DNA from: Leishmania infantum JPCM5
Lineage: Eukaryota > Euglenozoa > Kinetoplastea > Trypanosomatida > Trypanosomatidae
NCBI RefSeq assembly: GCF_000002875.2
Contig: NC_009396.2
Coordinates: forward strand, 193,501 to 257,500
DNA: 64,000 bases
Direction of reading: 5' to 3'
The position numbers and the translations under genes are program-made. Shown here one piece after another: positions 45,951-60,623 of this stretch. Each line of letters opens with the position of its first letter. The stretch's first letter is position 1. Below the pieces are notes generated by a model that saw only the letters and a program-made list of their open reading frames with translations, made no database searches and was not told the DNA's origin.

Positions 45951-48900
45951 GGATAAGAGGAGACAATGAGAAAAGGCAAAAATAAAATCTCTCTCACGCC
46001 ATGCAAACCGTTGAACTGGGCGAAGAGAAGACCGAGCGCGAAAGGAGGGGAAGGGGGAAAGTCGAGCAGAGCTCAACAACAACAAAACAAAAAAATCGTT
46101 ATTGAGACAAGAGCCGAGCAAAGGCGAGGGAGCTCATCGGAGAAAAGGGGGAGGGAGGGGGTGGGTGGGGTGACGCCGACAAGAACGTGGCAAAGAGAAG
46201 GAGGAGGAGTTCCAGCGGGAGAGAGAATCGCACCAAAAAAAGAGAAGAAATCTGCCGAGAAGGTTGGTGGGCTGAAGTCATGAGCGGAGGGTATCGGAGA
46301 CACGGGGAGAACGCATGAAAAAAAAGGCAAAGGGAATGGAAGGGTATACCTCACTGCCTACAGGATAGAGAGGCGAACAGATTCCCGTTTTTGCGTTCTC
46401 TGCTGCTCTGAGTTCGTTTTGCTTTCCTTATCATTTTGCCCTCCCCACGCACACACACACACACAAGCATACGTAGTACGCACAATCAACACAAAAAGAC
46501 GCGCGACAGCAACCTCAAGAGACAGCCAAGCAAATAAAAAGCAGAAACAAAAAATTGTAGCGAGAACGCTTCCCGTCCTACGCTGCTGCAGCTTGTCGCC
46601 TTCGGGTGGAGCGCCCTAACGCTCCTCGACTGCTTAGCCATGATGGATCCCTGCCCTTCCGTTTGTGTTGTGATTCGCATCCGCTTTGCGCCCCCGTCTG
46701 CCGGCATTCTTTTGTCGTTGTCGTTACTCGTCTTCCGCCCTTCGCTGGCGTTGCCCGATACCGCTTCGCCCGTGATAAAACAGAGGCGATCAGGCGCGAA
46801 CAAAAAGACAGCAGAAGCGGAAACCCCGAAAAAAAAAAAGAAGGGATCTAGAGAGTGCCACTACAGCAATGCTGGAGCCCCATTAGGGCGTGGCACCGAC
46901 AAGTGTAGGTGATAAAGTGAACAGAGGGAGCTGGGTGGGTATGCGAGCGGTACAAAAAAGCGAAAACGAAAAGAAAAGGGACACGCAACAGCAACGCGGA
47001 GATGCTACGATACACGACGAGTCAAGGGGAAACACATTAAGAAACAAAAAAGTGGTCAAGAGACTGTCGCTGAGCGCTTCGCTTCGTTCGTAGCTGGCCT
47101 TCATGTGCTTTTCGTGAGTGCGTTTACTTGGCTTGCGAAGTATTTCCGTTGTGCGTTGCCTCATCCCTCCCTCACTGAACCCTTTTTGCCGTTGTGGCGC
47201 TGTGGAGGAGAGAGATGATCATGATGATGAGAGTCCGAAGAAGCGGTGCAGGCAACCGGTCAAGGAGAAAGACACAGTGCGAAACTCATCAACAGCACAA
47301 AGAGAGTCGGAGAGGTGGCACAGATAGTCGCGAGGCACGAGTCACGTTACCGCAGGGCGCCCCCTCCCCACCCACACCGAAAAAAAAGTCCCTGTCCACC
47401 AAAGAGACAAAAAGTGTAGCCGTTTGTAGACTGTTAGTGCGACAGGCTAAAAAAAAAGAGCCTGCAGGCATCGGTCTATCAAGCCTGCTCCGAGCCTAAT
47501 TCGATGCCTGCACTTTCTTGTATCTGTGAATGATGCTGTCGCCTTGCGAGTTGTGCTGTGCTCAGGTGTGGGTGGATATCTGCACACACCCGCGCTCCAT
47601 TCTGGAAACCATCTGCTTGCTTACGTGCGTCGGCATGCTTGGTTTTTCAGTGCTGACTCCCGACCCGAAGGGCCTTTTTTTGGGGGGCGGGGGGCTTCTT
47701 TCAGTTCGCTCTCTGCGTGGACTCGTTATGCTGGAGTGTGGTCGGATGGTGGAGAGGAGGACAAACACGTGTAATAAGATTAGAGGACTAGCCGGTGTAT
47801 GTGCGTGGTGTGTGATCAGTCTTGTCGTTGCTCTTGTCCAGGAAAACGGAGGAGAGCCAGGCTGAGGGCAGGAACAAGCACAGCCGCGCCCGACACGGAC
47901 GAACGTCGGTGGGTTGTGTATGGCACAAAAAAAGAGCGTCAGAGAAAGGGTCAAGGAGGAAACGAAGCGTGGTCGCAAGAGTCGGAGAGAGAGACGTGGT
48001 GAGAGGAGAAAGAACGATGAATGCCTTGCACCCTCACCCCTCTGCGGCACAGCGCAACGCACACACAAGTCAATCAGCCGATACACCTCTGCATGTGCGC
48101 GTTTCGCATTGGAGGGATAGAAAAAGGAGGCATGCTTGCCACTACAACCTACGATGGTGCGACATGGGGGCGAGGTGGAGGTCTAGCGTGAATGCGAGAG
48201 AGGAGAAAGCAGGAGGGAGTCCCACAACACTCCTGCCGGACCTCCCTCGGGTGTTGCATTGCCCTCTCACTGCTATTTAGCTCATGCTTTGCCTTGTTTG
48301 TTACTGACGTCACCTTGGTTGTTGTTGCTGCTGTTGTTTCTCTTGTCTGTGCTGGGGGGTGGGGGTGAGACGAGTTGATTCGTAGCATATCACGGGAAAA
48401 GGCGAAAAGAAAAGAGCAGGAGGAGGGGTGGGGAGGGCGCGGTTGCCGCGGGTCTGCCTGCCAGCAAAAAGAAGGAAAGAGGGCAGAGAATATAAAAGAA
48501 ATAAGCCAAACAAGCAAGCAAAAAGGATACAAAGTGGGAGGGAGGTATATGGTGAGACGAGGGTGTTGGAGTCGCGGCGGGACGGATAGGGAGGGGGAGG
48601 GGGGAGGGGGCTACGACACGCTGCGTTCGACCCACTCCGTTGAGTGCACAAATGCATCCATACTCCATCACCACCATAAATCACCTAGCATCCCTCCTCC
48701 AATTCTCTTTCTCTCTCCTCTACCGCACTGCTGTGCACAACAACGGACAGGGTGCGACTGCCGCTCATGCGACTGAGCTCGAGTCTGTGCGAGTGCACGC
48801 TACCTCCTCTTATTTTCGGCACCGCCGCACGACGCGCGCAGGTGAGCACGCACGCACACACGCCTGGCAACGCGCCTCGCCACCACCGCCGATCCCCTGC

Positions 48901-49389
48901 CTTGCCGTGTTTCGCCCACTCTCTTTTTCACCACACACCACACACCACCTGCTCTGGGGATATAAGATGGACCACGCGCTCGTGAGTGAGACAGTTCGAG
49001 AAACCCCCATCAATCAGCATGAAATAAAACTAAAAAGAGGTGGAGAGAGGGAGAAACGAAGGATTGCAGAGGCTCAGACGCAGGAGACAAATCAAAATCA
49101 AAAAGCAGCAGCAGCACCAGGACGGAGGAGGAGCGAAAAGAACTGTGCGGAGACTGGGACGTCGGCGCAAATCGATGAGTGGAAGACAGAGACAGAAGCG
49201 TGAATAAGGAGCCACCACGACGTAAGAAGATGCGCGGCTGTCGCCCGGAAAGTCGTCCCCTCGCCCCACCCTCTGTCCTGACTTTTCAACGCCTCCCTCC
49301 ACCTTAAAAACAGCACAGCCTATATACATACATGCATATGCATATACGAAAATGCATGGCTAGCTTCTGCACCGTGCCACGCAAAGGAG
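45951..49389. other. gene desert, second part
   Basis: Purine-rich plus strand with pyrimidine-rich blocks at about 46560-46780 and 47090-47720. G-rich runs occur at 46140-46170 and 48583-48612. Short more complex patches (about 46560-46760 and 48620-48960) have no credible frame. No gene accepted. Confidence 0.6.
48583..48612 (+). repeat. G-rich run, potential G-quadruplex
   Basis: GGGAGGGGGAGGGGGGAGGGGG on the plus strand meets the four-G-run rule. Confidence 0.65.
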
Positions 49390-49798
49390 GCTGAGTAGTA
49401 TAGATCACGCGCCCAAGGAACTCCGGTGCCGCAGCGTCCGAGGAGAGGCGGTGCCGCCAGAGAGCGGAGCATGAGAAACGATGCTTTCGGCACCGCGTGC
49501 CTCACGCGTGCGACGCAATGGTATGCGTGGCCGCCCAGCTGGATACGTCAGCTTCCACCTCCGTTCCGGGAAACGGGAATCGACGTGGGTGAATGCGAGG
49601 GCGGAAGTTACGCGCGCGCAACACGTTCATTTCTGTCCACGGATAAGAAGCTGCGGTCCACATGCACGATATGTGCCTGCTTAGTCTGTCCATGGTCGCT
49701 TACGACATGGGCGTGCGCAAGAAGCCGCTCTCTCTCACATATCCTCTTCGGCCTATCGAGTCTCGCCAGGACCGGCCTTGGGAAGGAGGGAAAAGAGC

Positions 49799-49819
49799 CC
49801 CTGACCGCGGGGGTCAGGG
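49799..49819. repeat. 8-bp perfect hairpin
   Basis: CCCTGACC and GGTCAGGG separated by a five-base loop. The sequence is not followed by a T-run on either strand and there is no reason to call it a terminator. Confidence 0.85.
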
Positions 49820-49910
49820 AATCTCCGCGCACTACCGGAGCAGTGATACCTTCGTAGCCGTCACGGGAAGCCAGCGCCCCTTTCCCACGGGTGCTGCTCA
49901 ACCAGCGATA

Positions 49911-49930
49911 GGAGGGGTCGCGACCCTCCA
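49911..49930. repeat. near-perfect GC palindrome
   Basis: GGAGGG and CCCTCC arms flank a TCGCGA core, with one extra G on the left side. Removing that base gives an 18-bp perfect palindrome. Confidence 0.75.
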
Positions 49931-52900
49931 AGCAACGCTGCAGATAGGGAAACGCAAGCATGCAAAGTGGCCGCCACGCGCATCGGCGCCTGCTCGTCGG
50001 GGAAAGGCCGACGTGCCGAAGGTGCGCGCGCCTTCCGTGTCCCGAAGGAAGCGAGAACATCGACGGCAAAGGCAAGTCAAATATGCATGCCAATGAAAAA
50101 GGTGTGTGGCTCCTCACATCTGAACAATCACACGAGGGGCACAACGGCTCTCCAACACCGATGCACAACAGGAATGAAAGGGGGAGGGAGATGGGCAACG
50201 CAACGCAGAGACAGAGCCGCCGACGCGTATTCACTGATGGGAACAAGTTCCATACCTTCAAATCTAATATATATATATATTCACACGCACTAGCGGCCAG
50301 GCGGAACTAGCCACTGAACGCGTATTTCCCTCGCCGGCATAAACGCTGAGAGCATGGGATGCGGAAGCGAAAACGAAACGAAGCCGGCAAGCACACAAGA
50401 CACAGCGCAGCTTCGTAATAACCGAGGAAGACACAACGAACGAAACAACAAAGAACATGCAATGCAGCCGTGGCCCGTCTCCGTACGATGGATACACGCG
50501 GACATGCGCACCCCGTGCGAGCGCACATGCGCAAGCAAGAGTGGGAGAGACGAAGACCCTATGCTTGCCTGTGATAGCGCTGGAAAGTACACAAGGCGCG
50601 ACATCACAACGCCGTTGAAAGCAGATCACCGCCCCACCCCCAGTCGCACATCCTCTGTCGGCTGCGCGCCGGTAGGGCAGCAGCACGTGGGCCAGCGTGC
50701 TCCTGTCTGAGCGTTTCCCTCGCAAGAAAAAAGCATAGAAAGCCCGAACAGGTCGTTTAGCGTGCGTCGAAGTCGTCGCATGTGCCATGTGGGAGTGTCT
50801 GCCGAGCCGTCTTCACCAGATACAAAAAGGAAAGCAACAGGCAAAGACAAGAGAGAGTGACGGAGGCGATGCATAGGAGGGTGGGGGAAGAGAAGGGAGG
50901 AAAGGAGCACCGTCACAGCCTCGAAAAAAAAAGAAAAAAATAAGCATCAGCTCTGAAGCGCTTCCCTTTTTTTCCTTCTTGTTCGAATGAATAAGATGAG
51001 AGGGGGGATGATCATCCACGAATACGTGAATATCGATCCGCCACGCACAGACATGAGAGACACACACGAGAAGTGGGGGGAGGGACTACAAAAAAAAAAA
51101 AATGCACCCGCTCATGCACAGAGAGAGAGCGAGGCATACGTACATTGAAGAGCGAGGAAGAGAGGAAACTCGCGAGCGAGACGGCATAGCAGTGCTTGTA
51201 GCCAACGCACATCGACGACAAAAAAGCGAGAATAGTCCAGCCGCATTGTACCCTCTGCTCTTCTCCAGACAATGGAATGCGTGTATATGTGCTTTCTATG
51301 TGCCGGTGAGGCGCAGCAGTGAGCCCCTCGGCCTTTTTCCCTCTCCATTGGCTTTCGTTCAGCTTGTATCCCTTCGAATCTCCTCTTTTCTGCTGGACAC
51401 CCTCCTGGTCGGTCAAAGGTGTGTGTGTGCGCCCCCCCCCCCAGGGCAACACGGAAGAACAAGAAATACTAATAAAAGTAGCCAGAATAAAAACGAAAGA
51501 GAGAGAGAGACGAGCACCAGACATGTCGAAGAGCACGCGCTCGGGTGCGCGCCACGTCCTCGCACAGAACGAGACGAGCAAAGCAGCGAGAAACACATAC
51601 AAAACAGCGCATAAGCCTGCAAAGGGCGCGAAAGACGAGAAAACGAGACGGGAGAGAGCGGACCGGTGCCGGAGGAAACGTGCCAGAAAGACATGCGTAA
51701 GAGAGACCGTGAGAGGGGCAAGGAGTGCAGCGGCGCCAGTGGGGAGAAACACGCACACGCACACACGACAACGAGCAAACACAAAGAACAATCAACGGCA
51801 GTAACACAGAGAAAAAACAGAGAAACATCGCACACACGTTCGGGAACTCACCCACCCACACGACTCGCACAGCTACATGAAACTGAAAACACAAAAAAAA
51901 GCGAAACGGGGACACTCGAGCAACCCTCCCCCACCACCACCACCACCACCGCTCGAACTCCGTCTCTTTGTGCTTGTTCCGCTGCGGGTGCCATCTGCGC
52001 GTGGGTGTGAGAGCATGTGCTCACAGAAGAAAGAGAGGCAGGCAGGCAGACAGCGAATCCAGTCACAATGGAAGACAGGAAAAGCGCACGCCAACCAAAA
52101 AAAAGACGTGAGAGCCCCTCCTCCCCCTAAAGGCAAAAGGGTCATGATGAGTGTATGTGGGTGTATACACACCTGCTGACGTATCTGGGTGCATGATCCG
52201 GTTGGCTCTTCTGTCGCTCACACGCCGTCGCTCTGCCCTTCCCCTCCCCCTTTCACTCCACCCCTTCCCTCCTGCAACCAGAAGGAGCTATCGGGCATCG
52301 CTTCCACTCTCTTAACCCATCACCACCGCCATCATCCCAGATAGAATTAGAGAGAAAACGAGAAGCTGAAAGACAAAGAGAGGGCTTGAGGTGCCGAGGA
52401 GGGGGGAGACATGCAAGCAGAACAGAAGCGGGGCACCAAGAGAGAGAAGAAAAAGATCTCTGCACTCTGCAGCGACTGCTAGGCCGGCACAACACAGAAT
52501 AAACGTCAACGAAATAAAAATCGCGCCAGTCACCTTATCGAGCGCATCATTGGGCGACTACCACTGACGCAACGGGGAGAAGGACCCTAAAGACCAAGCC
52601 AAGGAACGAAAGAAAAGGAAGAGTGTGAGAGCGAACACTTGGAATAAACAATCCACAGAAGGAGGAGGGCCGCGCATAAATAAAAACGAAAAAAAAAAGA
52701 AACAGATGCGAAAAATATTCGGCGCGTTCTCCCTTCATCTGGGGGAAGCAGATATAGAGAGAAAAGAGTGAAGAAAAGAAAACGCGTTCTCGTAAACAGA
52801 ACTCACACAAGCACACACATAAATAAAAAGAAGAAAGACGCGCTGTCGACTTTCCCTAAACACACGCGCACACACGCGAAAAAAAAACCATGGAGGTTGG

Positions 52901-55900
52901 CCAAGAAACAGGAGAGAGAGGCGATGACCACGACCCCCCCATGGGGTCAAGCCTGAAAGAAGGGACGGAAGAAGTCAGCGAAAATAACATGAGATACTTC
53001 CCTTTTTTCGAGTGATTGTGAGGGTGTGTCTCGCTCGCTCTCTCTCTCTTGTAACGAAAAAAAAAATCAAGCGAATGCGGGCAAAGATGCGCAACAACGA
53101 ATTCGCAAAAAAAAAAGAAGGGGGCGGGTCAAAACAGCCGGCACAGGCACAAGTACGCCAAAGTGCGAATGTGTGCCGAAGGTGCACACACACACGCACA
53201 CACGCACACACGCGGAGAGGGAGAAAGGCGCACGCACACACACAGCGATGTCGGCACACATCGAGAGATTTTTTTGTTGTTGTTGTTGGTTTCGAAAGCA
53301 CGAGAGAGGGAGGAAAAGAAAAGGAAAAACAGCCGATCGCAGACTGCTTGTCTGTGACTGTGTCACTGTTTGTGTTTGTGTATGTATGTGTGTGATGTGT
53401 ACTGGCTGTTCGTTGGTGAAGAAGGAGCGACGCGGAAGACGGAGACGAGGGGAAAAGCCGTCAAGACCAGTAACACTCGTACGATAACAAAGGAAAACAG
53501 GTCGAAGAGAGGGCTAGCCGAGCACGTTTCTGCTGGCAGTAGGTATAGATAGCGAGACCACACAAGAGAAGCCGGCGTTTTAGGGGATTAAGAGGGCAAG
53601 GCAGAGCTTGAAAGACACAATGTAGGAAAAAAAAATTTAGAGATCCGCGGCGTCACAGGGCGCGGACATCTGACGTGATTAAAGTGAAGAAGTCGCACAG
53701 CCTACGTAAAAATGTCGGAAAAGGCAAAGAAGCCACACCAAATCCCGAGATAGAGGAGAAAGGAAGGTCTCAACACGACACAAACACACGCATACACAAG
53801 AGAAAATAGACGACACAAGACGTGAAAAAAGACTCGAACGTACACAAAATACGAACACACTAGATTATTGAAAAGGAAAAGCAACACATACGTCAAGCAC
53901 ACCAAACACGCAGACAAGCGCACGTAAACTTGTGTAAGCTGATAATACAGCTTACACCTCTTATGCAAACGGCACAAGGCAAAAAGAAGGGGGAGAAAAA
54001 ACGGAAAGGCTGTGAAGAAGAAAAGGAGAAAGGTGGTGGAGGTGCGCACGACATGGTATGAGCAGGCGCGCGTCCATCTTTTCAGTCTTTCTCCTCTCCC
54101 CTCCCAAGCAAAAAAAAAGAAAAGCCTATAGAAGTGGCACAGGAACGACCACCAAGCCAGCCAGCCAAGCAAAAAAAAAAATACAAGACGGTGTGGAAAG
54201 AGACCGAACACACCGAAACGTACAAAAAATGGGAAGAGGGAGGCCAGGTAAGATAAGGGCACTCGCACTCAGAGGGGAGGGGAGGGGAAGCAGACGTTGA
54301 GCTGCCATACGTGGAGGAAGGCAAAGTATAAGGGGTGGGGGCAGGCGATGATAACTACATACGCAATATAAAAAAGGGGGAGAAGGGGGCAAAAGGAGGA
54401 GCAGAAAAGGAAACCCACGCAACGCCTGAAGAGCAAGACGCAACGATAGATCGGAGAAGTACCGAAGGAACTCTCACCGAGAGTATTATCAGCTCCTTCG
54501 TCTTCTGTACACCTCGCTCTCTGTTTGTGTGTAAGGATCTGGGGATGGGGTTACTCTTCGGAGCGCTTCGACGGGTACCTTGTGATTAATGCGGAGCATG
54601 GGCCTATGCATGGTTATGCGTAAGAATGTTTGGACGCAAGCATGTGTGAGAGGGCCAACGTCGCGCATGTGCGTCGTCATGTAGTTGTAGAGAGAGAGCA
54701 GTGAAGCCCAGTATGGCAGGTGGTGCTGTCACTACAGGCCGCTTGCAACGCGCCCGATGCACAGGCGCGCGCATACACGAAGAGCCATGCGAAAACAAAA
54801 AAGGTCAGCGCCGAAAACGTGAGGAAAAGAAAGAGAAAAAAGGAAGAGAAGGAGCGTGGAGGAGGGAGGGGCCGCCACATCGATCCGCAGAAAGAGAAAG
54901 GCAAAGTACTACGCAGAAACAACAAGGAAAAAGGAGAAGAGGTCGGTGCCCCTCAGAAAGGTGTCAAGAGAAGAGAATGGCACGCACGCTCTGCGGCGGT
55001 TGTTTTCCGCGCAGGCAAAACAAAAGAGTCGCCCAAAACAGCGAGCGAATCGAAACCGGACAGTGGGCGACCGTGTGTTGGCCCGAACGTTGGTATGGCG
55101 TGGGGGCGTTCGTGCGCAGGGGTGTGCGCGGGGCGGGAGAGAAATTGGGGGGGGGGTCATTGGAAGCACGAGCTGAAAACAGACTTCGCCTCTTTCGTTT
55201 CAGTGCCACACGAACGAAAAGAGCCGATGACAACTTGCCACACGCATATATATATATATGTATGTGATTTGCACGCAGCCACACAAAGGGGCAGAGAAAT
55301 TTACAGATCCTCCACTTTTCCCCCGTCTCTCTCTGTGTGACATCGTTGCATGGAAACAAACAAACATCATAGAAAATACGAAGACGTACGAAACAGTGCG
55401 CTCAGCGCTTTTCGCGGAAAAGGCGCTGGGACACCTAACAGCGAAAAGACAGAAAAAAAAAAGAAGAGGGAGGGAGAGACAGAGTGGTGATGAGGCCTGA
55501 GTGGAGCTCCGCCTTTTTTGTTGTCGTTTGGATTTGTTTCGGCGTATATCCCCGTGAACAAAAAAACACCTACACCGAGAGACGCCCACAGGGATGCGCA
55601 GACGGACACCACACAACAGATGCGCAGGGCACAGCATCAGCATGCGCCTCAGCACACACCACCAACAGAAACGAGGGAGCGGTGTAGTGCAACAACAATG
55701 AAGGAAAACAACGAGAGAGAAAGGTTGAACGAAATCATGTGTGCGTGACGAGGGCAAAAAAAAGGGAAAACAAAACCAACAAAAAAAGGAAAAAGTGCAT
55801 CAAGACAATCCAACACCAGAAATGGGAAAAGGGAGCACACGCCCGCCCACACAGACATGCACGCACACAAAACAAAAGGGAAGAAGTGCGTGTATGCGTG

Positions 55901-56452
55901 AACACCAGAAACTATCGGAACGTACACACGAGCAGATTTTAAACGCTCATGAACAGCAGCAACGACTAAAAGTCATGAAGACATGAAGGCACAGACGAAA
56001 AAAAAGAGTGAGAAAGACAGAAGTGGGGGAGGGGGAGTCTGTTGGGATGGAGATGAAGACAGAGAAGGAAAGAGAAAGCGAAAGACGTAAAACTAGGAAG
56101 ATTATATAAGTGTATGTATATGAAGGGAGAATGCCGCAAATGGAGGCGAAAAGAGAGCAAGAGCGATATAAGAAACAGTGTCGAATATCCTTCGTGACTT
56201 GGGTTGCGTATGTGAGGGGGTGTCTGTGTGTATGCGCCGTCTTCCGCTTATCTGTACGTAAGAGCCCGAGAGAGAATAACGGGGGAAGGACACGATAGAA
56301 GTAAACGAAAAAAGAGAGAAGGTGAGTGATGTATAGAGACAGATATGTAGAATCGGCGAAGAGAAAGGCGAGAGAAGAAAAGCAGAACCCAGAAAACACG
56401 AGTATGCTTTGAAAAGTTAGTAGACTGAGATATAGAAACGGGGAGGGGGAAA

Positions 56453-56488
56453 GGTGGTGGTGGTGGTGGTGGTGGTGGTGGTGGTGGT
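56453..56488. repeat. (GGT)12 trinucleotide repeat
   Basis: Twelve exact GGT units, the only long trinucleotide repeat in the spacers. Confidence 0.92.
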
Positions 56489-59400
56489 CCTCGTCGTAGT
56501 AGTGGACTAGCTCGACAAGAACAAAAAAAGGAAAATCTTTAGCACCAAACAGACAAAACAACACGTCGTACGGCATACGCACACACCAAATTGTGAAGGA
56601 GAAAAAGATACTCCTGTGGCTGGTGAAAGACAACAAGTGCGGTTACAACCACACACAAAGATTCTTAGACATAAAAGCGCGCAGACATGTAAGTAGACAG
56701 CCGTCATGACATGCTCACATGGGAACCCGAGTAGAAAGCTGGTGAGGAAGAAGCGAGCTTGCTGAATGATATAAAAAGGGTGGGCAATGAAGGAAAAAGC
56801 AGCTGGGCGCACGCTCGCAGACACACACACGCACATACACACATAAACACATGCAACACCAACTGCGCATCATGAGAGCGCAAAAGAGCTAACAGGAGCA
56901 AGAAAAAGAAGTTGCGTGTAGAGACCTGTAGCGGCGGCGAGTGAGGGGGGCGATGAGCCGGGTAAAAAAAGCATTGGAGAACTAAAAAAAAGCACCGCAC
57001 GTACGCACAGGCGCATGTACACACGAATGCGCACGCGCATGGCGTTTAAAAAAAAAATTAGACAAAGGTGACTGATATAGAGATGAACACACGTATACGT
57101 TACGTGCTTATATATATATATATTCATTTACATGGCAAACCACCACAGAAATATGAACACACACACACAAGAAGAGTGTAAACCCTTTCAATGCAGGGCA
57201 GCCCAAAATTGAAAAAAAGAAAACACGCGTGGGCAACGGGGTAAAACATACATATATAGCACAAAAAAGGAAAAAATAGAAAAAGAATCAAAGCAGCCCT
57301 CTCCTCAGATTCACTATACGAAAAAAAGGGAATGCAGCCGCGTGATGTTGATTTTTGATGAAAGTGAGAGCGACACAACGCAAAAACATGGAAACCAACC
57401 ACAAACACGCAAAAAAAAAAACGAAAATAATACCCATGACGAAGGCTTGAAGCTATAGAGCACGAAAAAGAAAAGAATGAGCGAGAAAAAGAGAGAGGAA
57501 GAGAGGTACCCAACAAAGGGAACATGAAAAGTTAAAAAAAAAGAAGACCACAGAAACAGGGCGAGAGGGGCACACGCACAGACACATCCACGCACACACA
57601 CGCAAGAGATCCAGAAAGGAAACTCAGGAACACGAAGAAAAAAAATAATAATGAGGCAGAGAAGCAAGAAGGCGAAAAGAAATGCACCACAAGCGCCAGG
57701 ATATAAACTAAGAGAAGCAAACTAAACAAGAAAGCGAATTTTGGAAAACGCAAAGACCCCAGTAGAAAAAAAGCACGAAGACGTCCCTCATTCTTTTCTG
57801 CTTCAGTTGCTTTTTCGTTTCGCTTAGTGTTCGTGTCTGCGTGTGTGTGTGTGTGGTCTTCTTCCTTTTGCATCTCATTCCTACGGAGAAGAAAAAGCAC
57901 ATGTGCAGCTAACGGAGAATCTGTGCAGATGCGTGAACGGCGTGTGGATTCTATGTTTGTCTGTGCATCTTTCTTGTGCTCTTATTTGGGGCGTCGGTGC
58001 GGCGTTGATTCTGAAACACAAAGGAAAAGAGCCTGAATCATATTGCTGCCTTTGCCTTTCTGGTTCTTTCTTGTCGTTGCTGTTGCCGTCTATGCTGCGT
58101 TGTTGTTTTCGTGTCAATGGTGTTCTTCTGAATGAGTTGGGCACCACAAACACACACACACACACATGCGCACATGCATACATATACAGACATATATATT
58201 TGTACGTGTGTGTGTCCGTGTGTGTATATGTGTGTGCATGCCGGCCTGCGTGTGAGTTTTGTGTGTATGAGTCCGTGCACCATGAGGATGCCAGGATGCA
58301 TCACACGCAGAGATATACACATAAGCATCTCATGCACACACACACACATGCATGCCCCGCCCCGGAGGAGGAGGATTACTGGAGGATGTAAGGCGTGCTT
58401 GATCCTCGGCCTGTTCTCTCTGTGTTACTGTCGTTCTTCATATTCGTGCTGTTTTTTTTTTGTTTGTTTGTTTGCTGTTGTTGTTTGTGTTTCTCTCCTC
58501 CTCCACACTGTTTTCCTCTACTGGAACGGCACACACACACACAAAAAATAGAAAAACGCAGAGGCTAAGGACAAAAAAAGGGGGTGCGCGGGACGAACAC
58601 ACAGGGAAGATGCTATCTGTATCGGGTGTGGCCGTGTGGGTCCGTGTGCGAGAGAAAGAAAGAGTCGGAGAAGGCAGCGAGAAACGAGCACAGGCGTGCA
58701 ACAAAGCAGCAGGCGAACCGAAAAAAAAAGATCCAAAAGAAATGCGCCATTCAAAGGGGCTACACAGTCAAGGAAGAGGAAGAGGGAGGGAGAGGGGGGG
58801 AGAAGCGGGAGAAGAACAAGACAACGGTTATCAAGGCCAAACCAATAAAAAAAAAGCATAGAGCAGGAGGAGAAGGGTCAACGAAAGATGGTGTAGGAAG
58901 GCTTGGGGAGGGGGGGCGGCGGAGAGGTGACCGAGCGAACAGAGATTCTGTGGACGTGCAAACACTCACAGAGAGAGTAGGCAGCAAGGCAACCATGAAG
59001 GAGGGGGAGGGAGAGTGGGGAGAGAGGGAGAGAGGGAGGAGAAGACACGGGGCAGGAGAGACAACGTGAAAAAGAAACCCACGAATGAAAGTGCTGACGG
59101 TGATGAGAGCAAGGAAACGACAGTGAGAGAGAACCTCCGCGACATGGCAATCGCCTCCCACACATGCACCACAGGGGATACGTCGGGGAAAAAAAAGAAC
59201 GCAAAGACGTTTTTCTTTTCTGCAGCTCCGCCTCGTCTTTTCTTCTGGTGGTTTCCATCGCGCTCTTTGTATCCCTCCGGCTACTGTCGAGTGTTCAGGT
59301 GTGGATTTGACCTCTGTTGACATGCCCCGTACCTCTCACGATGTTCTTTGTTCCGTTCATCTGGAACTCCACTCCTCCATCCGTTACACGCGCAGACAGA

Positions 59401-60581
59401 TCTTCGTGACCTCGGCGCGTTTTCGTTTTCCACTTCGCCTCTTCTCTCTTTTCTTTGCCTCCGTAGAACCGTTTGACGGACACGGCGTTCTCTGCCCTTT
59501 CTGCCGCATAACTCGTGCAGATAAAGAGCACGCGCTCGCCAGAAAAGTAAACCAAAAAAAAAAACAGAAAATATGCTCTCTTCCCCTCCTCACTGTCTCC
59601 TGCGAACAAGCACACACACACGCCCGTCTCCCTCTCGCCCCCCTTACAGGCACACTTCTTCAACGCCTAACGTTGAAAACAAAGGAAAAAAAGCATACAT
59701 AAAACGAAACAAAAACCATAGGGAGGAGAAAGGAGAAACGTTGGGGGAGAGACAGTGCAGAAGGAGGAGGAGAGAGGGAGGGATGTGGAGAAGAGAGAGC
59801 AGCGCAAGCCCTGGATGCTGCGCCGCGTCTGTTTCAATTTTTTCATGCATTTTTTTTTTCCGACGGTGAACGAATATACAGACGACATCTTTGATTGCGC
59901 TTCGCTCTTTCTTCGCTCTTCCTTTTTTGTTTGCTGTTCAGCATCGCGTGCTGTGTGTCTGTCACGGAGTACCTGAACGTGCAAACTCCCACGCACGCAT
60001 TTCGGTGCAACAAGCACGTCGCGCGAGTGCCCAGCGACGTGCTTCTTGCATACACCTTCTTTTCCACCCCTCTCTCCCGCTCCATTTGGTTCCTTCGCTG
60101 GCGCGCTAACACGGTATGGCTTCTTGCAGCCTCGCTGCGTTTTTACACCGGCGTTCACCATAAGAAGTCGTTCAGATCTCTGAGGGAAAAACAAATGCCA
60201 CACACTCACGCATCATCCACCACGGCACCTCTGCACTTCACGGGGAGAGCGCATACGTGCAGAGAACAGCCATAATCAGCGACGAGGAAGAAAGAAAAAG
60301 GCTTCGCAAGCGAGGACAAGGTCAGTCTCACGGGCACACGTCGAGGGCTGCGAGAAAGAGAAGCGGAAACAAAAACAAAACAAGCGGAGAGAGGGAGGAA
60401 GGGAAAGCACACGGCCCAACAAAAAAGTAAACAAAAAATACAAAAAAAATACAAAGTCATGCCCTCACCGACACATGAAAGAGCCCGCGGCGAGTTTAGC
60501 AAGCGGGAAAAAAAAAAAGAAACATACAAGAGGGGATGTGAAAAGTGCCGTCATGCGAACTTAGCGAGGCCCACATCCCAG

Positions 60582-60583
<2 letters not shown>

Positions 60584-60621
<38 letters not shown>
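60584..60621. repeat. (TG)n microsatellite
   Basis: About 19 uninterrupted GT units. Confidence 0.92.

Positions 60622-60623
<2 letters not shown>

Larger units (their letters stand above)
49390..50100. other. second complex-sequence island with strong hairpins
   Basis: About 700 bases free of simple repeats, with mixed composition and two strong dyads (49799-49819 and about 49911-49930). Frames of 217 codons (minus, 49608-50261) and 144 codons (plus, 49662-50096) cross it, but neither shows strong third-position G/C bias or a splice acceptor close to its start. Possibilities are a structured non-coding RNA, another decayed retroposon, or an old gene remnant. I cannot decide between them. 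Confidence 0.4.

Noticed and set aside
49608..50261. 217-codon minus-strand ORF in the second island
   Set aside because: Third-position G/C is only about 60 percent in the part checked, and it starts in low-complexity sequence; not enough to call a gene.
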